Below are positions 42,637 to 52,089 of a stretch of 64,000 bases of DNA, one piece after another. The translations under genes and the position numbers were made by a program. The stretch is from Actinomadura nitritigenes. GTDB lineage: Bacteria; Actinomycetota; Actinomycetes; Streptosporangiales; Streptosporangiaceae. The stretch's first letter is position 1, and each line of letters starts with the position of its first letter. The DNA is taken from NCBI RefSeq assembly GCF_017573545.1, contig NZ_JAGEOK010000037.1:1-64000 (forward strand), in the 5' to 3' direction. Under the pieces are notes generated by a model. That model was not told where the DNA came from, did not search any database, and saw only the letters and a list, made by a program, of their open reading frames with translations.

Positions 42637-45600
42637 TCAGGACGTTGCGGCGGTCAGTTCGGCGAGCACCTCCGATGCCGTGACCGGGTCGAGGTCGCCG
42701 AAGGGATGTTCGGCGACCGGCCTCGGCCCGGAGTCATTAGGGCCGTGCTCGTCCAGCCAGATCTCCGCCAGGTACGCCTCGGACTCCTCGATGGACATCG
42801 AGGGGTTGAGGCTGATGTTGATGGAGCGGCCGCCGGGGACCACCCGGTAGAGGGCGTGCTGGAGTCCCGCGTCCATGGGGGCGGTACGCCGCCAGCCGTG
42901 CCGCTCCAGCTTGCGCACGTCGCCGCTCTGCTTCTGGAAACGCTCCAGCCGGGACGCGGCGCGCTCGGCGTCGGTCAGGGTGTACACCTTGCGGTCCAGT
43001 TGCGGGAACGGCTGCAGGATCTCGTATTCGGAGAACAGTGCCGACCACGCCTCCAGCGACCCGCCGCCCAGCTCCACGGGGTGCGGGATGCCGACCACCG
43101 CCGACTCCGGCACCGTCAGCACGTCGTCGGCGGCGTCGGCGAACGTGCCGTCCTCGGCGACGCGGAACGCGGTCGCCTTGCCGCCGCCCTCCGCCACGCC
43201 GTCCTCGGCGGTCCACACCAGCCGCCGCACGAGGTGGCCGACCAGGGGATGCTCGACGAACAGCCGCCGGAACTCACCGACCGGCCAGCGGCGCCGGGTG
43301 AGCATCGACTTCTCCAGGCGGTGGATCTGGTCGGCGGCCACCGTCCGCACGTCCTTCTTCAGGGCGGCGAACCGCTTGTAGCCGGCGGGCGCCAGCTCGG
43401 GGTCGTCCTTGGCGCCCGGTTTGGGCAGGGCCTTGCGGACGGCGCCGTCCTCGTCCCGCACGAACGGCCGCAGGTTCTCGTCGAACCCGACGTGGAAGCG
43501 GCGCCGCCCGTAGTCCAGGACGAGCCCGCCCCCCGCGTCCAGGCCGAAGTCGGGGACCAGCCGGTCGGCGAGCTGATCGGAGGTCAGCCCCAGCCCGTCG
43601 GCGACCTTCTCGATCTTCTCCTGGGCGCGCTTCTTGAGGGCGGTGAACTTCACCCGCTGCGAGATGCCGTGCAGGTGCATCAGCGCCACGTCCGTGCCGA
43701 TCGCCGCCAGGATCTCCAGCCCCGCCACGGCCTTGTGGTGAGCGCTCTGCCCCGGCCAGGCTCGGATCAGCGGGGTGAGCCTGCGGACGGTCTCGTCGTC
43801 GCCGAGCAGGCCCAGCTGCGTCAGCGCCCAGCCGTCCTTGGACGGCGCCCCGCTCTGCTCCCACAGCTGGAACAGCGCCCACCCGAACTCGGCGAGCGAC
43901 TCGGGGTCGCACAGCTCCCGGACGACCCCTATGCCCGCGTACACCTCGTCGGGCTCGGACATGGCCAGCATCGTCAGCACGTGCGGGACGGCGCCGGCCG
44001 GGAGCGCGTCATCCCTGCCGCGCAACCGGATCTGCGGCAGCAGGCGCGGATCCGCCCACGTGCCGACGGACGGCATCCGGGCCGGCAGGCGCTCCAGCTC
44101 GTCCACCACCGCCAGCTCGTCCGCCACCAGCGCCTTGACGGCCCCGGCGGCCTCATCGCCGTGTGCCCGCGCCGCCGCCTCGACGAGTTCCTCGGCCGGA
44201 TGCTCGCGGGCCAGCAGCCGCAGCGCGCCCTCGGCGTGCCGCCGCCGCACGCCGGGACGGCCCACCGCGTCCGGGACCAGCAGCGGCACCGCGTCCAGGC
44301 CATGCCGGTCGAACCAGGCCAGCGCGGCCTCCCGGTGGCCCTTGCGGTGGCCCTTGCTCTGCTGGTGCAGGTATTCGGCCATCAGCCGGGCCACGCCGGC
44401 ATCCAGGAACGGCATCAGCACATCGGCGTGCGCGGCCGGATCGTCCTTGGTCGCCGCCATCGCGCCGGGCAGTCCCTCGATCTCGAACCGCGCCGCCACC
44501 TGCCGTGCACAGTTCATCGCGATGGCTCCCTGGGGTTCCCGCAAGGGCGGCAGCGACCGGGCCCTGTCCTCGGAGCAATGGATGATCATGCTCGGCAGCG
44601 CGTTGTACGGGACGTACCCCTTGGCGACCGCATCGTCGGCGAGCTCGTCCCAGCTCATCCCTTCCGGCTTGCCGTCCCGCCGCTCGGGCCGCGCCCAGCG
44701 GTCCCGCTCGCCGGGCGCCCAGCGCATCACGGGCCCGGGCGGGGTGAGCCTTGCCACCACGACCGGCTTGGCGGGACGCGTCCACGGCGGGTCGACCAGG
44801 AGCGGCGGCAGCGCGTCCGGCGGGGCGTCCGGCAGCGCGTCGCCGCCGTCGAGCAGCGGGCTGATGATCGCGCGCGCCTCGGGTGCCAGGCCGGGCAGCG
44901 CCACGGCCACCAGGTCCCGGTTGGCCTGGACGTGCTCGGCGAGCAGCGCGGCGAGCTGCGGCGAACCGGACGCGGCCGGTGCCAGCAGCCGCAGCGCCCG
45001 GACGGGGAAGCGCCGCATCGCGTCGAGAAGTGCAGGCCGCACGATCTTGCGGCCGGTGTGGTCCGCCAGGTCGGCACGGTCCATCAGGCCCTGGAACGCC
45101 GCGTCGCTCGGCAGAACCGACAGCATCTCCGGGACGCTCTTGCGGACGATGTCCACGCTCGGGTCGAGGTCGAGCGCCTGGAGGAGCAGCGGCGCGCCGG
45201 CCTCCCCCACCCCGTCCAGCATGGTGATCAGGAGTTCCCGGTTCCAGCTCCACAGCAGCCATCGGCTGCCCTGAAGCAGCCCCACGGCCAGATCGACGTG
45301 CCGCGGCGACCCCAGCGACGCGAGCAGCATCCTCCAGGTACCCGGGTCGCTGCCCAGGTCCGGCGGTGCCGCCAAGCACTCCTCCACCCAGTCGTGCCGG
45401 TCGGGTACCAGAAAGGAGACCGCCACCCGCTGCGCCGGTGTACGGCGATGCTCCGCCAGACGGTCCACCGCCTCCCGGTACTCCTCGTCCGAAGCGGCGG
45501 CCAGGAGGCCGCGCAGCCGCGCACCGGTGCGCGTCAGCTTGGTCGAACCGACCGTGCGGCTGCGGCCTTCCATGCTGTCCTCGACGGCGCAGATCCCGTG

Positions 45601-46011
45601 GTCGCCCCAGCGAAGCCCGCCGAGCTCGGCGAACGCGCAGGCGGCGAAGACCAGCCCGTGCTCGCCCACCCATGCGTCCGCCAGCGGCTTGGCGATCGGG
45701 TCCCCGAGCTGATAGCCGCCCGTGGACTCGGTCAGCAGAGCGGCGACCACGGCCGCCCCGCGGAGGGTCGCACCACCGGAGACGTGGTCGCGCGCCGCCT
45801 CCGCCATCTCCGCGCTGACACCGGCCCGCTCGGCGAGCGGCTTCGACGCCTCCATCTGGTCGAACCGCTCCCGTAGGTCCGCGCTCGCGGAGCGGTCGAT
45901 CTTGATCCGGGGACCCGGCCGCCCACCGCGTCGCGGATACAGCGAGCGCCGCCACGAATCCGGGAACTCCAGGGTGCTCTCGTCCGATGCGATGCTCAGG
46001 TGGGTCGCCAT
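42637..46011 (-). CDS. DUF4132-domain protein (MolR-like), 1124 aa
   Basis: Very large soluble protein. Its N-terminal two thirds are alpha-helical repeats with a HEAT-like look (for example VGLLQGSRWLLWSWNRELLI and SVDIVRKSVPEMLSVLPSDA). The C-terminal part, about residues 780-960, matches the DUF4132 pattern: LGLTSDQLADRLVPDFGLD, LDYGRRRFHVGFDENLRPFV, then KRFAALKKDVRTVAADQIHR. It ends with SINISLNPSMSIEESEAYLA. E. coli relatives are the WGR/MolR family. Function is unknown; it has been linked loosely to molybdate or metal regulation by name only. It is monocistronic. Confidence 0.85.
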   Translation of the reverse strand: MATHLSIASDESTLEFPDSWRRSLYPRRGGRPGPRIKIDRSASADLRERFDQMEASKPLAERAGVSAEMAEAARDHVSGGATLRGAAVVAALLTESTGGYQLGDPIAKPLADAWVGEHGLVFAACAFAELGGLRWGDHGICAVEDSMEGRSRTVGSTKLTRTGARLRGLLAAASDEEYREAVDRLAEHRRTPAQRVAVSFLVPDRHDWVEECLAAPPDLGSDPGTWRMLLASLGSPRHVDLAVGLLQGSRWLLWSWNRELLITMLDGVGEAGAPLLLQALDLDPSVDIVRKSVPEMLSVLPSDAAFQGLMDRADLADHTGRKIVRPALLDAMRRFPVRALRLLAPAASGSPQLAALLAEHVQANRDLVAVALPGLAPEARAIISPLLDGGDALPDAPPDALPPLLVDPPWTRPAKPVVVARLTPPGPVMRWAPGERDRWARPERRDGKPEGMSWDELADDAVAKGYVPYNALPSMIIHCSEDRARSLPPLREPQGAIAMNCARQVAARFEIEGLPGAMAATKDDPAAHADVLMPFLDAGVARLMAEYLHQQSKGHRKGHREAALAWFDRHGLDAVPLLVPDAVGRPGVRRRHAEGALRLLAREHPAEELVEAAARAHGDEAAGAVKALVADELAVVDELERLPARMPSVGTWADPRLLPQIRLRGRDDALPAGAVPHVLTMLAMSEPDEVYAGIGVVRELCDPESLAEFGWALFQLWEQSGAPSKDGWALTQLGLLGDDETVRRLTPLIRAWPGQSAHHKAVAGLEILAAIGTDVALMHLHGISQRVKFTALKKRAQEKIEKVADGLGLTSDQLADRLVPDFGLDAGGGLVLDYGRRRFHVGFDENLRPFVRDEDGAVRKALPKPGAKDDPELAPAGYKRFAALKKDVRTVAADQIHRLEKSMLTRRRWPVGEFRRLFVEHPLVGHLVRRLVWTAEDGVAEGGGKATAFRVAEDGTFADAADDVLTVPESAVVGIPHPVELGGGSLEAWSALFSEYEILQPFPQLDRKVYTLTDAERAASRLERFQKQSGDVRKLERHGWRRTAPMDAGLQHALYRVVPGGRSINISLNPSMSIEESEAYLAEIWLDEHGPNDSGPRPVAEHPFGDLDPVTASEVLAELTAATS

Positions 46012-46407
46012 GGCTCCTCGCCGTTGGGGGATACGGGAGGCTAGCGTAGAGGCCACCCCTGACAGGCGTCCTGGAACCAGCACCCTCGCCCGCTCGCACA
46101 GCATCTCCCATGACGACCTCTGAGATGATCATCGTGTGCCACTGCCGGCCCCGGCGAACCGGTTCCTCTACCGCGACTTCCCCGCCGCCGTGCCGCCCGT
46201 GCACTCTGCCTCCCGGCATGAGGCGTTCGGTCGGCGGCGAAGGCCGCGACTGACGTCGCCGCGCACGAGCCGATGGGGTGGCGTCATCGACCGCTTCGGC
46301 TCGCCGGCTGGTGATGGCGACCATCGGCATCGTCCGGCGCCGGCGAGGTGGCACCCGGCTCTCGATAGCGGCGATCCGGTGCGGCTACCACGTGGTGCTC
46401 TCCAACT
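46012..46407. other. Intergenic stretch, nothing recognised
   Basis: About 400 bp between the DUF4132 start and the end of the two-component operon. Frames on both strands are low-complexity and not supported. Confidence 0.4.
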
Positions 46408-46425
46408 GGCCGCCAACTGGCGGCC
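46408..46425 (-). terminator. Short hairpin terminator of ABC/two-component operon
   Basis: GGCCGCC-AACT-GGCGGCC stem-loop, two bases beyond the response-regulator stop on the minus strand. Confidence 0.55.
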
Positions 46426-46427
46426 TT

Positions 46428-47102
46428 TCAATGAGGGTCGGGACGGCGGCCCGGGACGACGATGCCGTGCTCGTAGGCCAGCACGACGGCCTGGACGCGG
46501 TCGCGGAGGTGGAGTTTGGCGAACACGCTGCCGACGTGGCTCTTGACGGTGGCCTCGGTCACCACGAGCCGTGCCGCGATCTCCTGGTTCGACAGGCCTT
46601 GCGCCACGAGCAGGAGCATCTCGCGCTCGCGCGGGGTCAGCGCGGTCAGCAGATCCGGTGCCGGCCGGACGGGGTCGGTGCGGCCGGCGTAGTCCTCGAT
46701 CAGGCGGCGGGTGATCGACGGGGACAGCAGCGCCTCGCCCTGGTGGACGACGTGGATCGCCTCCAGGAGACGCTCGCGGGGCGCGTCCTTCAACAGGAAT
46801 CCCGATGCCCCGGCACGCAGCGCGCCGAACACGTATTCGTCGAGGTCGTAGGTGGTGAGGATCAGCACGCGAGGCGGACGGTCGGTACCGGTGAGGCGGG
46901 CGGTGGCCTCGACGCCGTCCATCCGCGGCATCCGGACGTCCATCAGAACGACGTCGGGCCGCAGCTCCGCCGCCTGCACGAGGGCCTCGTGGCCGTCCGC
47001 GGCCTCGCCGACGACCTCCAGGTCGGGCCGGGTCTGCAGGAACAGCCGGAACCCGATCCGGATCAGTTCCTGATCGTCGACGATCAGGACTCGGATCGTC
47101 AT
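46428..47102 (-). CDS. NarL/LuxR-type response regulator
   Basis: 224-residue response regulator. The receiver domain has D10, phosphorylation site D55 (VVLMDVRMPRMDG) and Lys in GFLLKDAPRE. The C-terminal LuxR-type helix-turn-helix is LTPREREMLLLVAQGLSNQE, then TEATVKSHVGSVFAKL. Its start overlaps the kinase stop by ATGA. Together they probably sense cell-envelope or antibiotic stress and induce the linked ABC exporter, as in many actinomycete clusters; this is inferred from arrangement. Confidence 0.95.
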   Translation of the reverse strand: MTIRVLIVDDQELIRIGFRLFLQTRPDLEVVGEAADGHEALVQAAELRPDVVLMDVRMPRMDGVEATARLTGTDRPPRVLILTTYDLDEYVFGALRAGASGFLLKDAPRERLLEAIHVVHQGEALLSPSITRRLIEDYAGRTDPVRPAPDLLTALTPREREMLLLVAQGLSNQEIAARLVVTEATVKSHVGSVFAKLHLRDRVQAVVLAYEHGIVVPGRRPDPH

Positions 47103-48220
47103 GCCCGCTCCCCGATCGGCAGCCGTGCCACGACCTGGAACCCGCCGCCCGGGACCCGGCCCGTCTCCAGGTCCCCGCCGAGCACCGCGACCCGCTCCCG
47201 CATCCCCACCAAGCCGTGCCCGCCAGGGCCCGGCTCGCCGGTTCCCGTGCCGTCGTCGTGCACCCGCACCTCCAGCTCCGCTCCGCCATAGCTCAGCCGT
47301 ACCGTGGCCAGTGTCGCCCCAGCGTGTTTCAGCGCGTTGGTCAACGCCTCCTCGATGATCCGGTAGGCGGACAACTCCACCCCGCCCGGCAGGTCCAGCA
47401 GCTCCCCGGTGATCTCCAGCCGGACCGGCAGTCCGGCCGCGCGGTACCCGGCGACCATTTCGTCCAGATCCGCCAGTGCCGGCTGTGGTCGCGTCTCCGC
47501 CGCATGCTGCCCGCGCAGCAGGACCAGGATCCGGCGCAACTCTGCCAGGCTCTGCTCGGCGCTGGTCTCCACCCGCTCCAGCGTCCGCGCGGCCACGTGC
47601 GGTTCGGTCTCCAGGACGTCGCGGGCGCCGCGGACCCCGATCAGCATCACCGTCACCGAGTGGGCGACGATGTCGTGCAGTTCGCGGGCGATCGCGCCGC
47701 GTTCACGCTGCGCCGCGATCAGGTCGAGTTGTTCCCGTTCGCGTTCGAGGGTGGCGGCTCGTTCTTCCACCGCACGGACGTAGCGGCGGCGCGTCTGCAT
47801 GTAGGCGCCCAGTATCCACGCCCCGATCGACACCGGCGGGCTGCAGACGTTGTCGACCTCCAGGAACACGGCCACCGGCGCCAACACCGCGAGCGAGACG
47901 CGCCGGTCGCGTGTCTCGGCGAGCGACCACAGCGCCACGACGGCCGGCGCGCCTCCGGGCGAATACCCCGCCGCCGTCACCGCGGCGGCCATCGCGACCG
48001 TCACCACTGTCACCGCCACCCCGAACCGGCGGCGGGCCAGGAGCACCGCACCGGTGAGCACGGTCGCCGCGATCGGCAGGGGGGCGGGCCGGGTGCTGCC
48101 GTTGAACAGCAGCCCGACCTCCACGACGGTCGCGGCCACGGCGAGCGCGATGTCGAACAGCACCGGGCGGTGCGCGGCCCGCGGGCCCCGCACCGCCCGG
48201 ATCCTCTCCGCGACACTCAC
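47099..48220 (-). CDS. NarL-type sensor histidine kinase
   Basis: 373-residue kinase. About four or five membrane helices fill the first 150 residues (FDIALAVAATVVEVGLLFNG and later). The HisKA_3 box is GAIARELHDIVAHSVTVMLI; the ATPase domain has the N box EALTNALKHAG and GHGLVGMRERVAVLGG. No extracellular domain is present, so it is of the intramembrane-sensing type. It overlaps both neighbours by four bases (permease upstream, regulator downstream). Confidence 0.94.
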   Translation of the reverse strand: MSVAERIRAVRGPRAAHRPVLFDIALAVAATVVEVGLLFNGSTRPAPLPIAATVLTGAVLLARRRFGVAVTVVTVAMAAAVTAAGYSPGGAPAVVALWSLAETRDRRVSLAVLAPVAVFLEVDNVCSPPVSIGAWILGAYMQTRRRYVRAVEERAATLEREREQLDLIAAQRERGAIARELHDIVAHSVTVMLIGVRGARDVLETEPHVAARTLERVETSAEQSLAELRRILVLLRGQHAAETRPQPALADLDEMVAGYRAAGLPVRLEITGELLDLPGGVELSAYRIIEEALTNALKHAGATLATVRLSYGGAELEVRVHDDGTGTGEPGPGGHGLVGMRERVAVLGGDLETGRVPGGGFQVVARLPIGERA

Positions 48221-48936
48221 GCCAGGTCACGCCTTCGTTCGCAGCCGACCGCGACCAGCACCACCAGCACCGTCCAGACCGCGAACACCGCGCCGGCCTG
48301 CGTGACCGTGAGAGTCGTGTTGTGCGTCCCGCCCGTCATGATGCCCGCCGCGCCGAACGGCGAAAGGTTGGCCTCCCGCTCCCATGCCCCGCCCACCAGG
48401 GGCTGCACCGCCAGGTCCAGGATCAACAGGGTCACCGCGCCGATGACCGGGCTGCGGATCAGCGCGCCGAGCGCCGCGCCCAGCACCGTCGCCAGCACCA
48501 GCGCCCCGACGTTGCCCGCCACGACCTCGGCCACCTGGCCGGACGTCAGGTCCGGGCCGGGCTGGTGAGCCAGCAGCGGCAGCGCCACACCGACCGCGAC
48601 GGCATTGATCAGCAGCGCCAGCCCGAGACCGGTCAGTGCATATGCTGCGATCCGCACCGCCAGAACGGTTCCGCGACCACGCCGGGCCACCAGAGCCGTG
48701 GGCGCGGCGGTCCGGTGGCGGTACTCGCCCGCCGCGCCGACCAGTCCCCACAGCAGCAGGAGGACCGGGAGCCCGGACAACGCCTCCTTCTTCTCCGGCA
48801 CCTCGTCGAGCGTTCCCGACGCCACGGCGACGAGCACCGCGTTCAGGGCGGCGAAGGCCATCCCTCCGGCCGCGAATCCCCACACGGCACGGGTCGTCAC
48901 CGACTTGAGCAGTTCCCCTCGAAGCAGGCCGATCAT
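48217..48936 (-). CDS. ABC-2 type transporter permease
   Basis: 239-residue membrane protein with six predicted helices (LPVLLLLWGLVGAAGEYRHR, LVLATVLGAALGALI, TLLILDLAVQPLVGG and others). The N-terminal LLRGELLKSVTTRAVWGFAA is typical of ABC-2 permeases fed by a separate ATPase. It overlaps the kinase gene by four bases and the ATPase gene by four, so all four genes form one operon. A role in exporting a lipid or antibiotic is likely. Confidence 0.9.
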   Translation of the reverse strand: MIGLLRGELLKSVTTRAVWGFAAGGMAFAALNAVLVAVASGTLDEVPEKKEALSGLPVLLLLWGLVGAAGEYRHRTAAPTALVARRGRGTVLAVRIAAYALTGLGLALLINAVAVGVALPLLAHQPGPDLTSGQVAEVVAGNVGALVLATVLGAALGALIRSPVIGAVTLLILDLAVQPLVGGAWEREANLSPFGAAGIMTGGTHNTTLTVTQAGAVFAVWTVLVVLVAVGCERRRDLA

Positions 48937-49652
48937 CGCTCCAACCCTCCGGTGAGCTCGAGGAACAGGTCCTCCAGCGACTCCACCTCACTGATCGGTC
49001 CCTCGTGCACCAGCCTGCCACGGTCGATGACGACCACATCGTCGACCGTCTGCGCGGCCTCCGCGAGCAGGTGGCTGGACAGCAGCACCGTGCCGCCCTT
49101 CGCCGCCCGATCCCGCAGCATCGTCCGGAGCCAGCGGATCCCCTGCGGGTCCAGCCCATTGGCTGGCTCGTCCAGCACAAGAATCTCCGGGTCGCCCATC
49201 AGCGCGGCGGCGAGCCCGAGCCGCTGCCGCATCCCCAGCGAGAAAGCGCCGACCCGGCGGCCCGCCGCCTGCGTCAACTCGGCGACCTCCAAGACCTCCT
49301 CGACGCGGTGGCGCGGCAGCCCCGCCGACAGCGCCAGCGCCCGTAGATGCGCGCGGGCCGACCGGGCGGGGTGCGCGCCGCAGGGCTCGATGTGGACGCC
49401 GATCCGGCGCGCGTCCGGCACCGTCGAGGCCAACGGCGCTCCCAGCACCGACACCGTGCCGGCCGACGGCCGGGCCAGTCCCACGACCGCCTTCAGCGCC
49501 GTGGTCTTACCCGCGCCGTTCGGGCCGAAGAAGCCCGTCACCGCGCCCGGCCTGACCGTGAACGTCAGATCGTCGACCACCGTGCGCCGGCCGTACCGTT
49601 TCGTCAGCCCCTCGACCCTGATCGCCGGAGTGGCCTTCGTCTGTGATGTCAT
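48933..49652 (-). CDS. ABC exporter ATP-binding protein
   Basis: About 239-residue ATPase (start at 49652; 49688 is an alternative). Walker A is GPNGAGKTTALKAVVG, the signature is FSLGMRQRLGLAAALMG, Walker B is ILVLDEPANGLDPQG and the switch His is LLSSHLLAEA. This DrrA/NatA-like type drives export with the permease that follows. It is the first gene of the operon, whose downstream kinase and regulator probably control it. Confidence 0.94.
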   Translation of the reverse strand: MTSQTKATPAIRVEGLTKRYGRRTVVDDLTFTVRPGAVTGFFGPNGAGKTTALKAVVGLARPSAGTVSVLGAPLASTVPDARRIGVHIEPCGAHPARSARAHLRALALSAGLPRHRVEEVLEVAELTQAAGRRVGAFSLGMRQRLGLAAALMGDPEILVLDEPANGLDPQGIRWLRTMLRDRAAKGGTVLLSSHLLAEAAQTVDDVVVIDRGRLVHEGPISEVESLEDLFLELTGGLER

Positions 49653-49996
49653 GGCGCCCAGCTTCGGCCGCCTGTGTCTCTCGGTCATCAGACCACGGTC
49701 GAAAGCCGTTCTCCGACCGCGGCATGACTTTCGCCGGGGGGCGGTCTGCGGCCGATGCCGCCGACGGCCCAGATCGACTGCAGGTCTGTCCCGGGCTCGG
49801 CGGCGTCAGGACGCCACCGGTGTACGGGACATGCCGCACGGCAGCAACTCCAGTTCTCCACCACCTGTAGCCCCGTGCCTGCCAAGAATTACGTCCGGTG
49901 CAGGTGAGACGTGCAGGGCGTGGTTCTGGTGCGGGGCTTGATCGGTTCGCAGCGACGGGTCGTGGCGAGGCGGTCGTCGCGAGATGATGAGCGGCT
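49653..49996. other. Intergenic stretch, possible IS end
   Basis: About 340 bp upstream of the ABC operon and before the damaged transposase. No gene is supported; the last 100 bp may hold the left end of the insertion sequence, but I could not define an inverted repeat. Confidence 0.35.
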
Positions 49997-50969
49997 GTGC
50001 GGTCGCGACTGGCCTACTTGACCGTGGCGAACACCTTCGCGGCCCTCCGCCCTCTCCCGATGACTGATCGGGACAAGGACGCTGAGATCTTGGTGTTGCG
50101 GCATCAGATCGCCGTGCTGGAGCGCCGGCTGGCCAGGAAGAAAATGCGGTTCACTGCAGCGGATCGGGCGCTTCTGGCGGCGTTGCTGCACCGGTTGCCT
50201 CTCATGGCGTTGCGGCGGATGCGGCTGTTGGTACGGCCGGCCACGGTCTTGCGCTGGCACCGCGACCAGGCCGTCGGCAGGCACGCTGCCCGCTCGCAAC
50301 CCGAACGCCCGGGCCGTCCACCGACCGTCCGTTCCATCCGGCTGCTGGGCCTGGTACGGGAGAACCCGAGTTGGGGCTACCGGCGGGTGCACGACGAGTT
50401 GCTGGTGCTCGGTGTCAAGGTGGCCGCCTCGACCGTCTGGGAGATTCCTAAGGACGCAGGCATCGACCCGGCGCCCGAGCGTGCCTCCACGACCTAGGCC
50501 GGGTTCCTGCGGAACCAGGCCGAGGCGCTGCTGGCTTATGACTTCCTGGAGACGGTGACCCTCACCGGTGCCCGAATGTACGTGCTGGCGGTCATCGAGC
50601 ATCACACCCGCCGGATCCGGGATTCTGGGCGCCACCGCCACCCGAACGCAGCCTGGGTGATCCAGGCGGCCCGGAACCTGGTCATGGACCTTGAGGACGC
50701 CGGCTGCCGGACACGGTTCCTGATCCGCGACCTGCCGCCGCGAGCTCCTGGACCGCACGTTGATCTGGAACCAACGGCGCCTGCTCCACGCACTCCGCGA
50801 GTCCGAGACCTCCTACAACGAGCATCGCCCGCATCAGAGCATCGCCAACGCCCGCTCGTTGAAGCCGCCGCCCCCACCGATCACGGAACCCGACGAGATC
50901 GCCCACCTGAACATCCGGAAAACGCAACGGCTGGACGGAATCCTCAACGAGTACGAACATGCAGCTTGA
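49997..50969 (+). pseudogene. Integrase-core (IS3/IS481-like) transposase, stop codon and deletion
   Basis: The frame from 49997 reads AEILVLRHQIAVLERRLARK, then NPSWGYRRVHDELLVLGVKV, then a TAG at 50495. The same frame resumes with FLRNQAEALLAYDFLETVTL and LVMDLEDAGCRTRFLIRD. Near 50735 about 150-200 bp are missing and the frame changes. It then reaches DRTLIWNQRRLLHALRESET, SYNEHRPHQSIANARSL and the C-terminus LDGILNEYEHAA. Two of the DDE acidic residues fall in or beside the deletion. It is dead. Confidence 0.85.
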
Positions 50970-51334
50970 CCTGCGTGGATGAGGTTCTCGGCAGGGACAC
51001 CGTCCAGCGGCTCAGCGCGGAGCTCTGGGAGGACAACAACCGGGTCTTCTGCACGGGGATCGGGACGGCGCTGGACACCGCCAATGTGCGGCGCGGCTTC
51101 CGGCTTATCACCTCGAAGGCCGGGATCGGGGAAGACTGGACTCCTCGGGAACTCCGTCACTCGTTCGTCTCGATCACGAGTGACAGCGGCGTGCCCCTGG
51201 AGGCGATCGCCGACCTGGTCAGGCACGCCGGGACGGCCGTGACCGAGAAGGTTTACCAACACCGGCTCAGGCCGGTCATCACCCAGGGAACCGAGGCCAT
51301 GAACACGATCTTCGGTCGGAGCCGGTCGGGGTAG
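50970..51334 (+). pseudogene. Tyrosine integrase, C-terminal fragment
   Basis: About 120 codons encode the catalytic end of a phage or AICE-type tyrosine recombinase: first Arg in WTPRELRHSFVSITSD (RxLRHS), His in DLVRHAGTAVTEK and nucleophile Tyr in EKVYQHRLRPVI. The 5' two thirds are missing because the transposase fragment joins directly upstream. About 100 bp downstream lies a tRNA-Val 3'-half on the opposite strand, the usual neighbour of such integrases. Confidence 0.85.
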
Positions 51335-51436
51335 GTCTGGGAGCGGTGGCTCCCCGTTTGGCTCCCGGACGGGCCTGAAGATCGAAAAAGGTCCCGGAGT
51401 GATCTCCGAGACCCTGCCTGACCTACTGAAACGGGG

Positions 51437-51479
51437 TGGGCGATACTGGGTTCGAACCAGTGACCTCTTCGGTGTGAAC
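51437..51479 (-). other. tRNA-Val(CAC) 3'-half, probable attachment site
   Basis: On the minus strand: anticodon loop TTCACAC (anticodon CAC), then CGAAGAGGTCAC, the T-arm TGGTTCGAACCCA and GTATCGCCCACC. This is the 3' half of a tRNA-Val from the anticodon loop to the acceptor stem. No 5' half precedes it. A tRNA 3'-half beside an integrase is typical of the att site of an integrative element. Confidence 0.8.
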
Positions 51480-51787
51480 ACGATCGATCGGACCCCAGGT
51501 AGCCAGCTTCCCGACGTCACCGCAGGTCAGACACAGTTCTTCAGCGCAGCACAGCGCACCTCAAAGAAGATCAAGTCCCTTGTGATCTCCCACTATTAAC
51601 ACCTCACATGCTGACGACAGATGCAACGCCCAGTAGTCGCCCGCCGGACCAGCCAGCGCCGCAAGCCCTCAGCAAGTGCCTACGGTCCTCTCGGTGAGAG
51701 ATTGGTCTTGCATGTGACAGTACCGGTGTATATCAAAGCACCATAACCCATCTCCTTTACATAGTAGATTTCAAAAGCGCTCTCACC
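51480..51787. other. Intergenic stretch within the mobile-element zone
   Basis: About 310 bp with no supported gene. AACGCCCAGTAGTCG at about 51627 loosely resembles the right end of the IS5-like element (AACGCCCAGTAAGCG at about 63715), so an IS end may be hidden here. Confidence 0.35.
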
Positions 51788-52003
51788 GTGGACGCTGACC
51801 GCTCACTCAACAGGTTTCCCTCTTCAGGCCAGGTGCTCGCACTGGACATCAAGGACCTGCTCCTGCGCAACCGGCGAGCCAATGTACGCCGCAAGGGCGG
51901 TGCGGTGGACACGATCGTGTGACAAACCCGCACCGCCCGGCTGCTGCCCCGGATCCAACTGGAGCTGCTGTCTGGACCGCTCACGGGCATCTACGACCCT
52001 CCT
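51788..52003 (+). pseudogene. Tyrosine recombinase remnant with in-frame stop
   Basis: Reading from 51788 gives GQVLALDIKDLLLRNRRANV, then RRKGGAVDTIV, a TGA at the position of the usual Trp, and QTRTARLLPR. This matches the central part of a common actinomycete integrase (LxxEDLDLxNRRAKVRRKGGAVDxIVWQTGTARLLPRLL). No active-site region remains. Confidence 0.7.
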
Positions 52004-52089
52004 CAGGCACGCCTAGGTGAACACCACCGGGCGCTACTTCCGCGGCCGCCGAGGCGCGAATCATGGGAGATCACAATGGACTCGATCTT

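Noticed and set aside
42706..45876. 1056-codon plus-strand open frame opposite DUF4132
   Set aside because: Low-complexity shadow without motifs; the minus frame has the DUF4132 domain.
46136..46546. Plus-strand frame between DUF4132 and the response regulator
   Set aside because: Arg/Gly/Pro-rich, runs into the response-regulator gene on the other strand, and lacks a ribosome-binding site.
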